Origin: Tritrichomonas musculus
Lineage: Eukaryota; Parabasalia; Tritrichomonadida; Tritrichomonadidae
Direction of reading: 5' to 3'
Assembly (NCBI GenBank): GCA_039105265.1
Contig: JAPFFF010000059.1
Span: forward strand, 558,001-622,000
Length of the DNA stretch: 64,000 bases
The position numbers were made by a program, and so were the translations under genes. Positions 62,761-64,000 of the stretch are shown in pieces. Numbering within the stretch: the stretch's first letter is position 1; each line of letters opens with the position of its first letter. Below the pieces are notes generated by a model. It was not told the origin of the DNA, did not search any database, and saw only the letters and a list, made by a program, of their open reading frames with translations.

Positions 62761-63819
62761 CGACGAACTGAAATTGAAACTTTTTTTTAATTTAGTCAAT
62801 AAAACTCAATTCCTAATGAAAATATTTTATTATGATTTAGTTTTTATAACAAAACCATTAATATATGCAAAATATTATAAAATTTTAAAAAAAATCATAT
62901 TAATTATTAAATAAAAAAGCTTCAATTTCTTTTTACATCGAATAATTAATGTTTCTGTTATCTATATCAACTAAAATTCTCTATTATTTTGATTTCATGG
63001 TTAATTATAATGTTATTTCATTTTATATTTTTAAGTTTTATGGAATTGAACGCATCATATTCATAATAATTATAGATATTAGCCAAACAAATAGAAAAAC
63101 AATATTAATATTTATGATTCTTTTATTTCTTTTGTATGATATTTTAATTGATTAACAAAAATGAAACTGATCAAAATTATATCTTTTTTATAATAATACT
63201 AAGGATAACTAAGATTTAATAGTGATCGATAAATATTAGATTATTTTATATGTGGATCGAAGAGATCTATTTTTTGGAAATTGAATCATGCAGAAAGATT
63301 TGGTATTGCTTAGTAATTATTTTTCCAAAAGAATAGCTAATATTATTGTAAAAAGGAAGATATGGAGAAGTTCCAAAAAAGCATAGTTTCTAGTTTGATG
63401 CTTTTAATACATGCTATTCAAAGCCACTAAGAAAATAACAAGTGATTTTTATAAGAATACGTTTTACTGATCGAGAAAAACTTTGATTTTCATTTTTTTA
63501 ACGTATTTAAACGTATAAAAAATATAACCATTTTTATTTAATTGAGATAATTGATAGAATAAGATAAAAGTCATTCAATAAAATATTTATTTTATTTGAA
63601 TTATTGAATATATTTGAAATTAATTAATTTTTTTTATTTGGGTGAATCTGCAAAGCAAGGAAAAAAAGGGTATCAATTTAGAATTATTCAGGTATGCATT
63701 GATGTCATGTGTATTGCAACAAACACATTGAAATCCACATATTTTATATGATTAAATAATCTTAATCAGCTGAATTATTGAAAAAAAACTAATGAATAAA
63801 TAAATAAATATAAAAATAA

Positions 63820-64000
63820 AAATATAACACTAAATATATCAGATCGAATGATTTCCATGAAGATGACTGTGCGAGGTATAAATTATACAATTCCGGTACA
63901 ATGGTTTGGGGAGCTATTGGAAAGAATTACCGATCTCTACTTGTATTCTCTAAAGAATATGTAAATTTTCCAAGAAAGCAGATTTTTTTGACGATACCAT
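63820..64000 (+). pseudogene. Tc1/mariner-like transposase fragment (cut by window edge)
   Basis: A plus-strand frame open from 63820 to the right edge reads DFHEDDCARYKLYNSGTMVW, GAIGKNYRSLLVFSKEYV. The TMVWGAI block is the conserved strand between the first and second catalytic Asp of Tc1/mariner transposases. Everything upstream (HTH region and first Asp) is missing, so at least the 5' part is lost. The C-terminal part would lie outside the window. Confidence 0.65.

Larger units (their letters stand above)
62379..63670. mobile_element. TIR element G carrying two minisatellites
   Basis: Inverted ends at 62379-62415 and 63635-63670 match almost throughout; the core is CTTGCTTTGCAGATTCACCC plus AAATA. 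The element is about 1.29 kb. Just inside the left end are a 14-bp array and a 23-bp array. A 68-codon hydrophobic frame at 62949-63155 is not convincingly a gene. Non-autonomous; family unknown. Confidence 0.65.

Noticed and set aside
1-64000. tRNA, rRNA, snRNA genes and retroelement or Polinton-type elements
   Set aside because: I found no cloverleaf with internal promoter boxes, no rRNA core sequence, and no reverse transcriptase, integrase, capsid or polymerase motifs. A systematic covariance-model or profile search was not possible.

Overview
The window looks like nuclear DNA of a parabasalid protist, most likely Tritrichomonas or a close relative. The base composition is very AT-rich. 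Genes are short and intronless, and some start codons lie only 7-14 bases after a TCA-type initiator. The gene families are those expanded in trichomonads: DUF3447/ankyrin-like proteins, BspA-like leucine-rich repeat (LRR_5) proteins, BTB-like proteins, Sel1-repeat kinases and C2/GYPPQ proteins. Tc1/mariner and MULE DNA transposons are also present. The genus is an inference; no rRNA or marker gene is present to settle it.

Layout. 1-6.6 kb: a partial DUF3447 gene, a small TIR element, an RCC1-repeat gene whose C-terminal half is strikingly GC-rich, a divergent DUF3447+LRR gene and a decayed membrane protein. 6.6-16.2 kb: about 9 kb of extremely AT-rich DNA without genes, bracketed by inverted copies of one repeat that each abut a long poly-A tract, and holding two inverted-repeat elements. 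16.2-20.3 kb: one 1368-codon gene that joins a DUF3447-type host module, five 36-residue Asn-rich repeats and a complete-looking MULE transposase with GCM/WRKY-like, SWIM and double zinc-knuckle modules. 20.3-24.7 kb: gene-free, with a mariner MITE, a transposase scrap and a foldback element whose 188-bp arms are about 97% identical. 24.7-27.5 kb: divergent multi-pass and type I membrane proteins. 28.7-34.2 kb: a broken kinase-Sel1 gene, a broken BTB-like gene, an intact microbial-type PARG macrodomain gene and, divergent from it, a broken PARP6/8-like gene. 34.4-46 kb: an LRR protein, a transglutaminase-like/coiled-coil protein, LRR and Sel1 pseudogenes, an RRM-LRR chimera and an intact Ser/Thr kinase. 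47.5-49 kb: a CAT-superfamily acyltransferase. 49.8-55.3 kb: a transposon cluster of two adjacent mariner-like elements; the second is split by a 1.7-kb element that carries a scrap of a DUF3447 gene and a further MITE. 55.4-59.9 kb: an unrecognised 719-aa protein and a double-C2 protein with a long GYPPQQ tail. 59.9-64 kb: unidentified fragments, a foldback element full of minisatellites and a Tc1/mariner transposase cut by the window edge.

Overall this is a chromosomal region dominated by recombining multigene families and DNA transposons. At least eight host-type genes are visibly decayed or fragmentary beside about a dozen that look intact. The most distinctive loci are the DUF3447-MULE fusion, the PARG/PARP writer-eraser pair and the nested transposon that holds a piece of the same host module used by the fusion.
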